Of a DNA stretch of 64,000 bases, positions 44,779 to 56,744 are shown piece after piece. This DNA comes from Symsagittifera roscoffensis (lineage: Eukaryota > Xenacoelomorpha > Acoela > Convolutidae), in the NCBI RefSeq assembly GCF_963678635.1, contig NC_087068.1:41689649-41753648 (forward strand), given 5' to 3'. Each line of letters starts with the position of its first letter. Position 1 is the first letter of the stretch. Made by a program: the position numbers and the translations under genes. Under the pieces are notes generated by a model. That model ran no database searches. It had not been told where the DNA came from and saw only the letters and a list, made by a program, of their open reading frames with translations.

Positions 44779-45106
44779 AGTTTTAGCTTTGATTACTCCA
44801 CTTCTCCCGATTTTAAATTAGTTTTCCATTTCAATTTTTTTCCTCTAAGTGTTTCCATTCTTCTCCCTCAAATCTTGGTGGTAATTCTTCATCTGAGCCC
44901 CCACTTTTTGCATTTGATCCGTAAATTTCTGATAAGGAGAAAGTCCCTTTACATCTAAAAATGAATTTTTTGCAAATAGAGCTTGTGCGATGGTTGCTTC
45001 TAATGATATCTCCCAGCAATTTTTATTTCTCAGTTTTGTCAGCATTCCTTCAATGATACCATTATGTCTCTCGACTACTCCATTGAAGAAGGGCGCATAA
45101 CTAGTT

Positions 45107-45900
45107 GTGGTTTTAATAAGACATCCAAAGTATGGTCAGGTCATTTTGAATTCCCCTCCCAAATCACGTGGAAAGTTTACAGGTAGGTCAAACAGCATAG
45201 GCCAACCAATTAGAATGTTCTCCGTGATTATAACTGGTTTCTTAGATTCTACCACAGTTACAACTGAGAAACGCGAAAACTCATGTATCATGTGTAACAG
45301 TGTAGTTTTTTAGTTTGTTTTAGAGTCTGTCCAGTCTGCTAGGTCAAATGACAACGAATCGTTAAAGTCTTCTCTCCTAGGAGCCAAAAAATTCTGATGT
45401 TTCCAGTTTCATTACATGCGGTGCGGTTTGCAATTATATTTTCGATTACTTCATCTGTATCTTTGGTTCGTAAGTTGTTATTCATCTCGAACTCTTCCAA
45501 AAACATTTTCGTTTTAATTTCACTCGCGTGACCAAACCTAAGATGGATATCTTTGATTATTTTTCTATCAATTTCATCATAACAAATTCTTTCCGTACAA
45601 CAGTTCTTCTCTTTTTTAAATCGTTGTTTAATCTGCAGCTTTTGTCTATCTACTTTTACTCTCCATATTCGTTGTCCCACAATCAATCGGGTTAGTTTAA
45701 ACTCTTTTTCTGGGGTCCACATCAGGTTGTTTGGGAGATCTAGGGTGATTTTTAGTTATTCGGTTGCTTTTATTCCAAGTAATAGTGGAGTGTCACCATC
45801 AATGAATTTCAATTTTAATGTTGTAAAACTTCCCGCTGCCCTAATTGGTAACAACCCCACAGTTTTAGCTTTGATTACTCCACTTCTCCCGATTTTAAAT
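45107..45900 (-). pseudogene. Copia protease end and integrase, tandem unit 2
   Basis: Same content as unit 1. Main open part 45,339-45,722; a stop interrupts the protease tail near 45,755 and the core after the zinc region is shifted. The 3' part, with NCWEISLEATIA and GLSPYQKFTD, is at 44,845-45,045. Confidence 0.78.
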
Positions 45901-46189
45901 TAGTTTTCCATTTCAATTTTTTTCCTCTAAGTGTTTCCATTCTTCTCCCTCAAATCTTGGTGGTAATTCTTCTTCTGAGCCCCCACTTTTTGCATTTGAT
46001 CCGTAAATTTCTGATAAGGAGAAAGTCCCTTTACATCTAAAAATGAATTTTTTTGCAAATAGAGCTACTGCGATGGTTGCTTCTAATGATATCTCCCAGC
46101 AATTTTTATTTCTCAGGTTTGTCAGCATTCCTTCAATGATACCATTATGTCTCTCGACTACTCCATTGGAGAAGGGCGCATAACCAGCT

Positions 46190-46944
46190 GTGGTTTTAAT
46201 AAGACATCCAAAGTATGGTCAGGTCATTTTGAATTCCCCTCCCAAATCATGTGGAAAACTTACAGGTAGGTCAAACCGCATAGGCCAACCAATTAGAATG
46301 TTCTCCGTGATTATAACTGGTTTCTTAGATTCTACCACAGTTACAACTGAGAAACGCGAAAACTCATGTATCATGTGTAACAGTGTAGTTTTTTAGTTTG
46401 TTTTAGAGTCTGTCCAGTCTGCTAGGTCAATTGACAACGAATCGTTAAAGTCTTCTCTCCTAGGAGCCAAAAAATTTCTGATGTTTCCAGTTTCATTACA
46501 TGCGGTGCAGTTTGCAATTATATTTTCGAATACTTCATCTGTATCTTTGGTTCGTAGGTTGTTATTCATCTCGAACTCTTCCAATAACATTTTCGTTTTA
46601 ATTTCACTCGCGTGACCAAACCTAAGATGGATATCTTTGATTATTTTTCTATCAATTTCATCATAACAAATTCTTTCCGTACAACAGATCTTCTCTTTTT
46701 TAATTCGTTGTTTCATGTGCAGCTTTAGTCTATCTACTTTTACTCTCCATATTCGTTGTCCCACAATCAATCGGGTTAGTTTAAACTCTTTTTCTGGGGT
46801 CCACATCAGGTTGTTTGGGAGATCTAGGGTGATTTTTAGTTGTTCGGTTGCTTTTATTCCAAGTAATAGTGGAGTGTCACCATCAATGAATTTCAATTTT
46901 AATGTTGTAAAACTTCCCGCTGCCCTAATTGGTAACAACCCCAC
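46190..46944 (-). pseudogene. Copia protease end and integrase, tandem unit 3
   Basis: 183 open codons (46,393-46,944) from protease tail to the first core Asp, then a TAG-type stop shared with unit 2. The 3' part is at 45,913-46,128. The unit joins upstream protease and Gag at about 47,036, so it is the gag-proximal copy. Confidence 0.78.
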
Positions 46945-47036
46945 AGTTTTAGCTTTGATTACTCCTCCTCTCCCGATTTTAAATTAGTTTTCCATTTCAA
47001 TTTTTTTCCTCTAAGTGTTTCCATTCTTCTCCCTCA

Positions 47037-48310
47037 ATTCTCTGCTCAATTTCTCTCCATTGTTACATTGATATTGTTGATATTGCCGCCCTTGAATCTT
47101 CAATTATTTTGAGTTGAATTTCACCATTCATTTTTTCTTCTCTGCTCTCTGCTATCTCCCATTTGTCTGCGAAATAACAAGGTGACGTCTCAATCAACTC
47201 ATCAATCTGCGCAAATTTCGGTTGATGCACCTGATCTTCCTCATCACAATTCTCCTCAATGTCCGTACTTGTTGAAGTCGTTTGAAAATTCTGATGAAAT
47301 CTCTTACCATACCCAGGGTTTCCTCGGTATAATTGTTCACTTCTTCTTCCATTTCCCATCATCATCCCATAAATTGTTTTACACTCTCGCGTCATATGAC
47401 CCAATGACCCACATCGAAAACATCCTCCTTACTGAACAGATCTGCCTTTCGCAGATCTGTAACCACCTCTTCCGAGTTTGGCCCCTGTTTCCCCAATGGT
47501 ATCCTCTGCTAAGGTTCTGGCTTAATGGGATATTAGAGGTTTGGTTCTCATTTACCGTAAACCTCCGCAATGTCTGTTCTAATGAAATTGAGTCCATCCT
47601 CGCTTCCGTTCCCCCGTGTTCTTTGTTTTATGCTATCTTCTCGACAATAATTTTGTTGCTTCATCTAGGTTGAGTCCTTCTAGGAGCGCTATACAAAATA
47701 CTCTGTCATTAATTGTCCTTTCCGCTTCGTTCATATCCCTCCTATATCGCTTTATGCTCTGCATGTACTCATCCTAATAGATCTCCGGACATTTTTACAT
47801 CTGTTTCCTTGCCTGTAAGTTTGTGCCAGTTTTAGGAATGGATTTGGTGTCAAGTATTCATCCAGCATGTCACTTACATCGGTTATCCCAGATTCGGTTT
47901 GCCTCGTCTCTATCCATCGCAATAACGACTTCGGTCAATTCTGAATTTATTGTACCAACCATAATAACATGCGGTGCCTGCATTTCTAGTGGGACTTGCG
48001 CACATTCACTCAACGACAGTAAACTTTTCGTCCACCTCCGATACTCTTCCACTTCTGTTGACTTCAAAATCGGTACATTTACATCTTGCATCCTGACCCT
48101 CGATTTGTCTCTTCTGTTCTGTTCTCTCATTCCGTCCAATGCTTCTCTATCTCTTCAAATGCTTCTAACCTCCGTTTTAACCTTTCCAGTTCTAATGCGG
48201 CATCCTACACACTACTGTTGCTTGTGCCCACCTCAGTACTCCCCACAGATATCTGTGAAATCCATTTGAATTGCCTTGTTTTGTCTCCAGTAGGAGTTCT
48301 TTCGTTCTCT
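47037..48310 (-). pseudogene. Copia Gag and protease start (broken)
   Basis: Capsid part at 47,870-48,139 (an 89-codon piece containing VPILKSTEVEEYRRW). A zinc knuckle CFRCGSLGHMTREC is split by a frameshift at about 47,375-47,425. After it comes a Glu/Asp-rich spacer and YFADKWEIAE, the usual lead to the protease, at 47,063-47,404. At least four shifts. Confidence 0.78.
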
Positions 48311-48394
48311 TCATTCATTTGAGATGTTTTTCTTGCTTTCAATACTCTTCGTGTGGTTCGTTTTTGCTGTTATAAAAATTTTTCAAGTTAACCT

Positions 48395-48404
48395 CCTGCT
48401 ACCA
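48395..48404 (-). other. Primer binding site of copia element
   Basis: TGGTAGCAGG on the minus strand, right after the 5' LTR. The first nine bases match the complement of the 3' end of animal initiator tRNA-Met, the common copia primer. Confidence 0.75.
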
Positions 48405-48580
48405 TATTGAAGAGTTTCCTTTGAAGAAAAGCAACTGGATACAAAATGGTTATAATGTCTTATGGTGTTTTAACTTTTATCCTATTTCAGATAAGTTTTG
48501 TGACGTCACAGACGTCTCAACTCAACATAATGACTTGGTGGACTGAAGATCATTCTATCTTACATAATACATATCACACA
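48405..48580 (-). repeat. 5' LTR of copia element
   Basis: 176 bp, pairs with 40,410-40,580. Contains TGACGTCA at 48,501-48,508. The inner end reads CAATA instead of CAACA, a single change. Confidence 0.9.
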
Positions 48581-49043
48581 CTAACCGCACACCAATCGAC
48601 GGACTAAGTTAACATCACCCAAGCCGGGGGGTGGGAGAATGTTAACTTAGTTATAAGTTGGGATTTTTCAGTCAATCAGAATCGAGCATTTTACATGCAG
48701 CGCTTAGCAAATTCAATTTAAATTAAGCGCTGGGGTGGAGGATCTTAACTTGGTCTATTTTGGAGGGGGGGGGGGTGTTAACTTGATCGCAATCGACTAT
48801 TCTTGTTGAGTTTCTTGTTTTTCGTTTGATTAAGATTAAGATAATTTACTCATGAGGCAAATAACCATCATACCACCTATTCAGCTTCTTACGGAGTCCT
48901 AAATTCATTTTTTGGTTGTTTTCCTTGAAAAAAGAGATCGAGGAATTTGAGACTTGTTGCGGAATCCGCAATTATTTTCTAGCCTTTTTGCAGGCAGAGT
49001 CCGCTAACAAACACAAAAAGATACAAATCGGTCTGAAATCGTA
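48581..49043. other. Intergenic with short repeats and G-run
   Basis: A motif of the type GTTAACTT(A/G) occurs several times between 48,608 and 48,785, with a G run at about 48,766-48,776. 48,979-49,043 may be 5' UTR of the next gene. Confidence 0.4.
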
Positions 49044-49571
49044 ATGAAGCTTTTGAAATTTAGGTGTGTGGATTGGGGAAAAGGAAGCAGTGTTCGGTTT
49101 CTGCTGGAGGAGGACGGATACCCGATTAGTGTCACCCATTGCACATACAATGACGATTCAGTCAGACTCGAGTACGACGAGTTTTTAAAGGTACGCATAC
49201 AAAAACCACTTTTTTTTGTATTGATTTTCTGATCTCTCCCGAATCACTATTAAAATTTTTTTAATAGCTGCTTTTTTGTAGTAAATTCAGATTTAAAAAA
49301 ATTAAGTTGAAGATTTAAACGAGATCTGATTCAGACAAACTTCTTCATCAAAGGATCTATAACTGTCAACTACGGCTCAGTTGGCCTTGAAAAGAGCAGC
49401 GACCTCACTTGCTCGAAAGACTCCGTTGCCATGGTGTCAGCCAATGAGAACGACCGTCACTGCCTACTGACGAGCAACAATTGCCAGTCTATCAATATAT
49501 TCTCGCCGGCTCTCAAAGGACAAGAGAAACACAGTTGGACATCGAACGAAGACTATTCGGACTTCTCGTGA
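49044..49571 (+). CDS. Two-exon gene for a 127-residue protein, function unknown
   Basis: Exon 1 is 49,044-49,190 (49 codons, donor AAAG|GTACGC). Exon 2 is 49,335-49,571 (acceptor TTCAG, 78 codons and TGA). Both splice sites are phase 0 and the joined frame is open. The first half looks like beta strands (RFLLEEDGYPISVTHC, then VRLEYDEFLK), continuing over the junction with FFIKGSITVNYG. The second half is Ser/Asn-rich with several Cys and an acidic end. I recognise no family. No signal peptide or membrane segment. It is 0.9 kb from the end of the convergent alpha2-delta gene. Confidence 0.65.
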
Positions 49572-50507
49572 TGTTGTCAAAACTATGAAAAAAATGTACT
49601 GAATTTGATTATACGTTGTAAAAAAAAAATTTACCCATTCTGTAAATTGTGTTGTTTCGTCATAAATATGACCGAGTTATTTTCTTTTTCCGACAACTCT
49701 GGTTTTGGTGGGTTTTTCCACATCTCAATGATGGCCGTTATTGAAGTTCAAACTTCAACTAGGCTCTCCCAATGTCAAGAAAACTGGTCTGAATTCTTTT
49801 GCTTTTCACATTGAAATTTAGCAAAGAGCGGGTGTAATTGAGTGTACATTTACAGGACGTCACCTGCAGGAAATTTTTTTGATTACGCACAAAAATTTCA
49901 TTATTCTCTATCAATGTCCTTTTAAAATGTGCGAGTAAAACAATTATCCGGGGAAAAAAATAGTAGAAAAAATGTAATTTTTTCGTTTTTTTTTGTTAAA
50001 TGTTCATTGAAAAGAATGGCTTGTTGTCTTAAAGGAAACTACGACCACCCCGTAGAAACTATTTATACACCCCCAAAAACCGATTGGAATACTCGAAGCT
50101 ATGTTAACTTTCGGCCAGATGAGCTTGTTTAGCTTTCAAAACCGTAGCTATAAAAATATGTCAATTCTTTGATACAAATGATTACAAATTATAATTTTTG
50201 AGTATTCGCTGCAACTTTAGAAGTAAAGATTTTGGATGTGCGGAGATGAAGATAGAGATCTAGTTTCTAACTGAAATGATAAAATATAGAACTAAAAAAA
50301 CTACCTTTTCGCAGAATTTTCCTTCTCGCGATTTGTATTTTTATATAATAACTTTTCCTCTTTCCATTACGGTTTTTTTTCGCCAAAAAGAACTTTTTTT
50401 CACTTTTTGCAAATTTTTGTATAATATTTCAGCAAGAAGGGAATCAATAAACTTCAAGTTATTGATTCGTTGTTTTCAATTGAGTTTATTAATCAAAGTT
50501 TATGAGG
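49572..50507. other. Convergent intergenic region
   Basis: Between the 3' ends of the 127-residue protein gene (plus) and alpha2-delta gene (minus). A polyadenylation-type AATAAA occurs at 50,444-50,449 on the plus strand. Short AT-rich frames only. Confidence 0.45.
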
Positions 50508-53500
50508 TTATAAGCTATGTCTGATGCAGTGGAATACGATTGAAATCCAGAGAAGAAGAGAAGTCACTTCTGTTCGGAAGCTCCGACCACAATGTTTGGA
50601 GTCCTCCTACAACACAGAAAAATTATAATCATTTAAATTAATTCTTTTATTGCAGTTTAATTTTTTTGACTTAAGATATTAATCGTTATACAAATTTGAA
50701 ATTAATTAGCGTTATTGACAATTATTAGTAGCATTTGGGCACCCCAACTTACTATTGAATTATAACGGTAAATTTCTGATTTGAATTAACTTCAAACCCT
50801 CAACAAAAAGTTTCATGGGGGAAATTTAACAATATGTATCTGTTAATCTGTTCTGACCTTTTCGTGGAAGTTTTCACAGTTGGGCGGTCTGGACCTGTGT
50901 TTCTGGAACAGCATCCGGTCACACTTTTCCAGGTTGCTGGCGTACTCCTTCCTCGTCTTGCGCAGACTGAAGGGCTCCCGATTGCACTGGCAGTTGGGGG
51001 AGTTGATGACTGTCAGCAGCACTAAATTGGTCTCCCTTATGTCCGTGTACAACATCTTTCTATAGCAGCAAAAGATACGACTATTGTTTTTTAAAAGTAA
51101 TTTGAGAGGTGCTATTCTACTCAAACAACAGAAAAAGCTCCATTTCACTTCTAGAAACTTAAAGGAAAAAACTTTCTTCTATCTCGTTTCAGATTAATAA
51201 GTGCCCTCTTCGAGGATTTGAAGACCATAATAACAAACTTCTTTCCGTGACTTAAAATTTGACTTTCTGTCGTTTCAAATTGGATTTGAAAACTGAAATT
51301 TATTGGAAAAAAACTTACATATTATTAGACCTTTGTTGAATTTTAAATGTCTTAAATTTGAAAGTCATCAAAATCCATACATCTTCTGAATTAACATGAT
51401 GTTACGATAAAAAAAGACGCAAACAATTTTCATGATAAATTTGTGATCAGGACTTGCTTTCTGCTGAATCTTTGCGCGCTTCTGATTGTTTCAACTTTTC
51501 ACAAAATTTTCGTTTAGTTACCACACTGTCGTCTCATTCTTCCTTGACCATCCTTCCATGGAATGCAGGTTAGCCTCAACATTCATATTTTAGTACCGTA
51601 CAACCCCATGCAGCTCTTTCTCCGCTCCCCCCTCCCCCCCCCCCCCCCCCCCCAACTCACCACGAGCATCTATTTTATGGTGTAACGAGTAGTTTTGAAG
51701 GTTAATTATGAAGACCAAATAAATTTGCCAGCGCCTAATTAGTCCGTATGCCAATTTTCATAACAATCGAATTTTCTGAACAAAATTTTTATTTGTATAT
51801 TTTACACTGGGGGAAGGAAAAAGAGCCCCCCCCCCGCGCTACGACTGACCTGAAGCACTTGAGTTGTGCGTTGAGTTCCTTGCACTCGTACTTGGTGTGT
51901 CCGTCCACAGCCTCGAAGTTCCTCAAGTAGACTAACTTCTCCATGTCACATGGCTCGTAGCCCTTCTTCTCAATCACAATTGTGGGTTCATTCAGAGTTG
52001 GACTCACCACACTGTCCACCGCCTCCTCCAAGTTCTCCTTGAAGTCTTCGGCTAAATCACACCTCCTTCAGTGCTAACATCCATCGTCAAATGTTTTCAC
52101 ACGTAAAGAGACTTTAATCATTGTTACGTGAATAGCATTTAGAATCATTGACGCATTAGTCTGAAAAAGTGTCAGGAACTTTCTGGCTCGCTTTCAGCGG
52201 TGTCTCAATTTTATTCAGAAAGATGTGTATTTTTCTATAGAAATAGTTTATAAATGAAATTCAAAGTTTTTTCCCCATATTAGACCTTTTATTTATCATT
52301 TATTTTCGGGAAACCTCGTAAAGACACCAGAGGAAATCATCTTTTTGACATTGGATGATAAATTAAGTCTATGGCAGTCTTTTACGCTTTGCGAACAAAA
52401 AAAAGGTTAGTAAGCCAGTTATAAGTTAATAGGTTGTTTACCAAGAACCATGGCTCTGTTCCAGATGTCCATGAGTGGAAGCGACAATTGGAATATGTTG
52501 ACGAATACTAGTTGAGAGATTAGTCTGAAACCCAAAGCACACCACATACCACAAGTTACCTTATGAAGTTATTAGTTGGGATTAATGTTGATACAATTAA
52601 GAGTTAGCTGATAATCCACTCACCCGAAAGTAAGTTCCACAATTCTCGCAGATGCTCGGAACAACTAAACAGGTGAACAAGTTTGTTAATTCATCAAAAT
52701 TGTCTTATCAGAGTAGCTATCCATCAAGGTATGAGTTTATGTAAAACTTGTCATTAGTTAAAAAAATAAACTTCTCATCAGTAAAATGTTCATTTGACCA
52801 ATTCTGATTGGTTGAGTCAAATCAGCACCGAGTTTTTGTCACTTGCTCCTTGGATAAAATGAGAACCTCGGCCCAATATCTAAGTATCGCTGATTGGCCG
52901 AATGAAGCATAATCGAAGTGAGAATGACTCACCGCAAATGAGGGTCTGTTGGCTGCTGCCTTTTCATTGGATATTGTGAACTCACACATGCCTTGTTGAT
53001 CCAACAGTGTGTAACTGCAACAAGCAAAAAATAAGAACTCATTAAAAAAAGCGATCAAATTTAAGTCAAAACCCTTTGTAAATAATATTCTAAAACAAAA
53101 ATTTTGGCACGTTTTCTGAAAAAAAGCACGCGCGGTGTAGACATTTTTGGGACATTTGGTTCTTTTCGGAGTTAAGGCGGTGGTAAAATCAATTTGGCTG
53201 ACCTATAAATTGGACCCCTCTCGACCCCCCCCCCCCCCCCCCTCTTGCGAAAACTGTTCTTCAAAACCCCAGTTCAAAGTAAAATAACAGATGAAACTTC
53301 AGTCGACACATCTGATTATGATCATATTTTGCTCGGGTTATTTTTACTCACTTCTTGAAAAGGTTCATTGACTCCAACGATCTCATTGCGTTTCCGTCTA
53401 TCTCTCCGAAGAACTTGGAAAACTAAAAAGAAGAGAAGCTGAACTGAAGTTAAATTTGGAACCAAGAGATAGAAGATTAGATTGGGGTCATAAAAATGAA

Positions 53501-55834
53501 AGCTTACGTGGTCTTTATTTTCGGACATCACAACGAAGGCATTGTGGTCCAAAATATAGCAATCAATCAACTGAAACAAATTTGATGTTCATACAAAAGT
53601 GGGTTTTTCCCATTTTAACCCATTAAACCTTGCACTAAAAAACCTAGTCCTTCCTCTGTAGCATTTTAGTATTCTGGGAGCTATAACTTGCTAGGTGCTA
53701 AAATAAAAGAGCCCTAAAGTGTTCATTGAATCACATGCTACAAAAAAGTTTCCGGAAGACGTTGGAAAGCACTCAATATACACGATAACTATTAAAGAAA
53801 ACATGGAGCAGTTATTTCAATTACAAAACATCGCTTTCAATTGGACATGATTGCCAAAAATAGAGTTTGATCTCTAAGCGCGGACTAAGGAGGAGGGTTC
53901 TTCGCTTCCAGTAACTCGAACTCTGGACCACCCAAAAGTTTGCCTTTGGTCCTTCCACGACAATTACAACATTTATCAATTAAAAAATTTATTTTTAAGA
54001 TCCGCCCCTGATTGTCAGCTTTTTACGTACAAATATTACTTGCTTGAGCTTTTGATTTTAGCTATAAAAGCGTTGATCAATTTGAATTAAACAATAGAGT
54101 AATGAACTGACGTCGCTCTCTAGACATGACTTCTGTTGTGCGAATGTGCTGGCAGTCTGCCTTGAGCTCTGTTCCCGCCCACTCTCCCGCAGGATGTCAT
54201 TGAACTTCTGCTCCACCGAGTCCAGACTCACATACATGCCCACAGCTACACGACACATTATATTAGTGTCAATATACATAACAGGGATCAATGGAACATA
54301 ACAGGATATATTTAATCATTAACCCAGCGCTTAAGTTTAAGTTCAAACATAGCTTGTTATGGTCAATTACTCGCTGGGTTAGTTACTCGTTGTAGTTTAT
54401 GATGATCAAATCAATGAAGTCACGCATGACTAATTATTTTTGGTTTTTTTTCGAAATCTTCAGAAAATTTCCACAGAATAATAGTTTTCAGCACGGTTAC
54501 TTCCTCAGCGGCAAGTTCGCTGAAAAATCTTAGAAAAATTTACTTCATCTCTTTTACTACTGTAATGAGCTGAGGAGGCGATGTTGCGCAAAGTATTAAA
54601 ACGTACAGGCCACGAAAATCTTAGGAAAGATTTCACGCAAGCAAGAATTAATCTTAAATCTATTTTCACCAAGTGTGAAATCATAGTTCACCTCCAACTA
54701 ATGCCCTCGGGTTCTTCTCGTGTTCAGGGTAGTAAAAGCTACTCGGGTCTATTTCGGGATAAGTCCCATTGTCAAACTTCTCATAAAGCGACGAGTCCAG
54801 AAAAATCTCCTCAATTTTCTTTCTCAATCCCTCGCCTTCTGTGCTTTTGCTAGCGTTGTTCCCCTCGGATGACGATGACGAGGAACTGCGTCGCTGTCTT
54901 TTGTTGTAGTAGTTGAACTTAGAGGGATCAAACAGACTCTGCGACTCCTAAAAATTATCTTTTATATCAGGGTCTTTATAGTTATCTGGGAGTGCTCTGC
55001 AAATCCAATTGGTCGATCTAGAAAAAGTCGACAAAATTTTTGGATTTTTTTTGAAAATCCCCCCCCCCCCCCCTTTGAGAAAATCCTAGATCCGCCTTTG
55101 GCTGTTTCAAAAAGTCAAAAGAAAACATACGATTTCCAAGCAAACATTACTCGTTTGACATTAAACAGCAGTCGTCGGATCATTCAGGGCTTCGGCAAGA
55201 TGTTAAAAATTTTCAACTGAAAATTAGAAATTTTTTCTTAAATTTTTAGAAATTAATTTTTTTGAAATCTTACGTATGAGTAAAACAAGAACAACTATAT
55301 GCGTGAAGTGAAATAATTGACCTGTAGGTTATGATAGCCTTTACTTGAAATAAGTGGTTCTTACCCTCAATCAAGACTTATTCTCACGTTGAATGACTCC
55401 GCTATTAGATAATTTTGCGACTAAATAGCCAAAATTCAGACCAGTTTTTCTCAACGTTGAATTTATTTTTCTGAATTTTTTCTAGGTTTCGGGCGAAAAG
55501 GACTTCTAAGGCATACATTCGATGCCATAAGAGTTTTTTGAACACCCAAGACATGGCAATATTTACTCCCCTGTTACTTCGTCAAGTAGTTGGAACAATG
55601 AAATGCTGCTTTGTAACTTAATGATATGGGGCTCTACCTGAGACTCGAACTGGGTGTCTGACTTTGAGTCCCTGTTCCATGAATTGGAATACTGGTCTCT
55701 GTCATTATAGAAGTTGTTGCTGTTGTATGACCCTCCTCCCGATTGAGCAGATGAGTATGGGTTCTGTTTGTCCGGGGTGTGTCCGGCGAAGACCAGTCTC
55801 GCAACTGCCATCACTCCTTGATGCTTTTTGGCAA
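50508..55834 (-). CDS. CACNA2D-like: Voltage-gated calcium channel alpha2-delta subunit, 3' half (11 exons)
   Basis: Exons (minus, high to low): 55,638-55,834; 54,692-54,947; 54,112-54,245; 53,508-53,570; 53,352-53,422; 52,933-53,014; 52,624-52,664; 52,442-52,524; 51,850-52,051; 50,858-51,059; 50,508-50,606. All have AG/GT borders and all phases agree, giving one open frame of about 410 codons ending in TAA. Family landmarks: AVGMYVSLDSVEQKF (Cache-linked segment), LIDCYILDHNAFVVMSEN, FFGEIDGNAM, YTLLDQQGMC, a hydrophobic QLVFVNIFQL segment, EPCDMEKL, TNLVLLTVINSPNCQC, the RSRPPNCENFH end and a C-terminal hydrophobic tail VTSLLLWISIVF (membrane or GPI signal). The protein is extracellular and raises channel traffic and current. 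Between LVFAG and AVGMYV there is a ~130-residue insertion not usual in the family. The von Willebrand domain lies upstream, not seen here. Confidence 0.92.
53100..53245. repeat. Dispersed repeat copy with poly-C tract (intronic)
   Basis: Shares AAAATCAATTTGG(C/T)(C/T)GACCTA with 56.97 kb and a C run at 53,225-53,242. Lies in an alpha2-delta intron. Confidence 0.55.
54965..55100. repeat. Dispersed repeat copy with poly-C tract (intronic)
   Basis: Contains AGGGTCTTTATAG, a GGTCGATCTA motif, a C run at 55,060-55,073 and the end word AAAATCCTAGATCCGCC, all shared with the copies at 56.3 and 56.75-57.05 kb. Confidence 0.65.
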
Positions 55835-56234
55835 CTGAAAAAAATATCGAGTTAATTTTTTTTGAAACAAGCTTTTCAACACATTTTTCAAGCTTTTGTT
55901 TGATACAAAAAAGCAATAGCTGTGTTTTTATCAATTAGTTTTTCATTAAAAAATGGCTTCATTCTGTTTTACAAAGAGCTTAAGACAAGAACGAGACAGA
56001 AATTCTGGATAGAATAGATTTAAATTGAGAAAAAAAACGTTTTTTTTTTGCAAAATTTATTACTTTAAAATCATTGTCGATCATAATTCCAGTTGGTAGG
56101 GTCCTTAACTTACTGATTTCAAATATACTGATTGTAGTCAAAACAATTAGCTAATCAGGACACTATTTTTATTTTATATGAATCTGTTAGCCATTTCCAA
56201 CCGACAATTCCATCCACAAAAAAAAACGTAATAC

Positions 56235-56288
56235 CAGATATTTGATGCACTTTTGCAATTCCGCGTTCCTGTTGCTGTCCGGACACAA
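56235..56288 (-). CDS. Candidate upstream exon of alpha2-delta (D)
   Basis: Ends at donor CTG|GTATTA and would supply the single base that completes the first codon of the 55,834 exon. The frame reads QQQERGIAKVHQIS before the junction. The acceptor is not clear because a dispersed repeat abuts at about 56,290, so the 5' border is approximate. Confidence 0.4.
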
Positions 56289-56289
56289 G

Positions 56290-56510
56290 GTCAGGGGCGG
56301 ATCTAGGATTTTCTCAGCGTTGGGGGTATGGGCGGATTTTCAAAAAAAGTTTGACCAAATTGATTTTCCGAGCGCTCCCAAAGCACTAAAAAGGCCCTCT
56401 TTTGGCCAAATTTTCTGCACCAGGCCAAGGCCAAATTTTCTGCACCTTGGGGTCGGCAGGGGACGAAACCCTGAGGGAGGAAGGAAGGTGTAAATCCGCC
56501 TCTGACCACT
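56290..56510. repeat. Dispersed repeat copy, opposite orientation
   Basis: Begins GGGGCGGATCTAGGATTTTC, the reverse complement of the end word of the other copies, and ends near AATCCGCCTCTGACC, so the copy has inverted-like ends (GGCGGAT / ATCCGCC). It contains TTTTGGCCAAATTTTCTG twice. Confidence 0.65.
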
Positions 56511-56744
56511 GTACATCGAAAATGCTATTCATCCGATTCATTCCATACATTTTGTTTATGACAAATGCTAGCCATAATATTCCCATTCTATGATCTTTTT
56601 GGAAAATTATAAACTTTTGTCGAAAAATTAAGTTTTGAGAACTCCTTCAAAAAATACAACAGATACTTTTGCAACAATTGTAAGATATTAAATAGTTTTC
56701 AGAGCTAATTCTCAGTTCAAGACATGTTCTCACAATCACCAGCG

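Larger units (their letters stand above)
43797..47036 (-). repeat. Triplicated protease/integrase segment, 1,083-bp tandem units
   Basis: Three head-to-tail copies with unit breaks near 44,870 and 45,953 (periods 1,071-1,083). Each unit runs from late protease (GLLPIRAAGSFTTLKLKF) through the zinc region and the integrase core to an SLSEIY/GLSPYQ-type segment. A single-copy element would have this once. Units differ by a few percent. Confidence 0.92.
40410..48580 (-). mobile_element. Ty1/copia-type LTR retrotransposon, complete but mutated
   Basis: 8,171 bp flanked by a 5-bp target-site duplication CTAAC (40,405-40,409 and 48,581-48,585). Both LTRs, polypurine tract and primer site are present. 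In element direction the order is gag, protease, integrase, RT, RNase H, which is the copia order (IN before RT). Integrase contains a GAG-pre-integrase zinc region and DDE core. An animal GalEa-like clade is my guess from integrase and RT style. All frames carry stops or shifts. LTRs look roughly four-fifths identical, so it is much older than the giant element. Confidence 0.93.
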
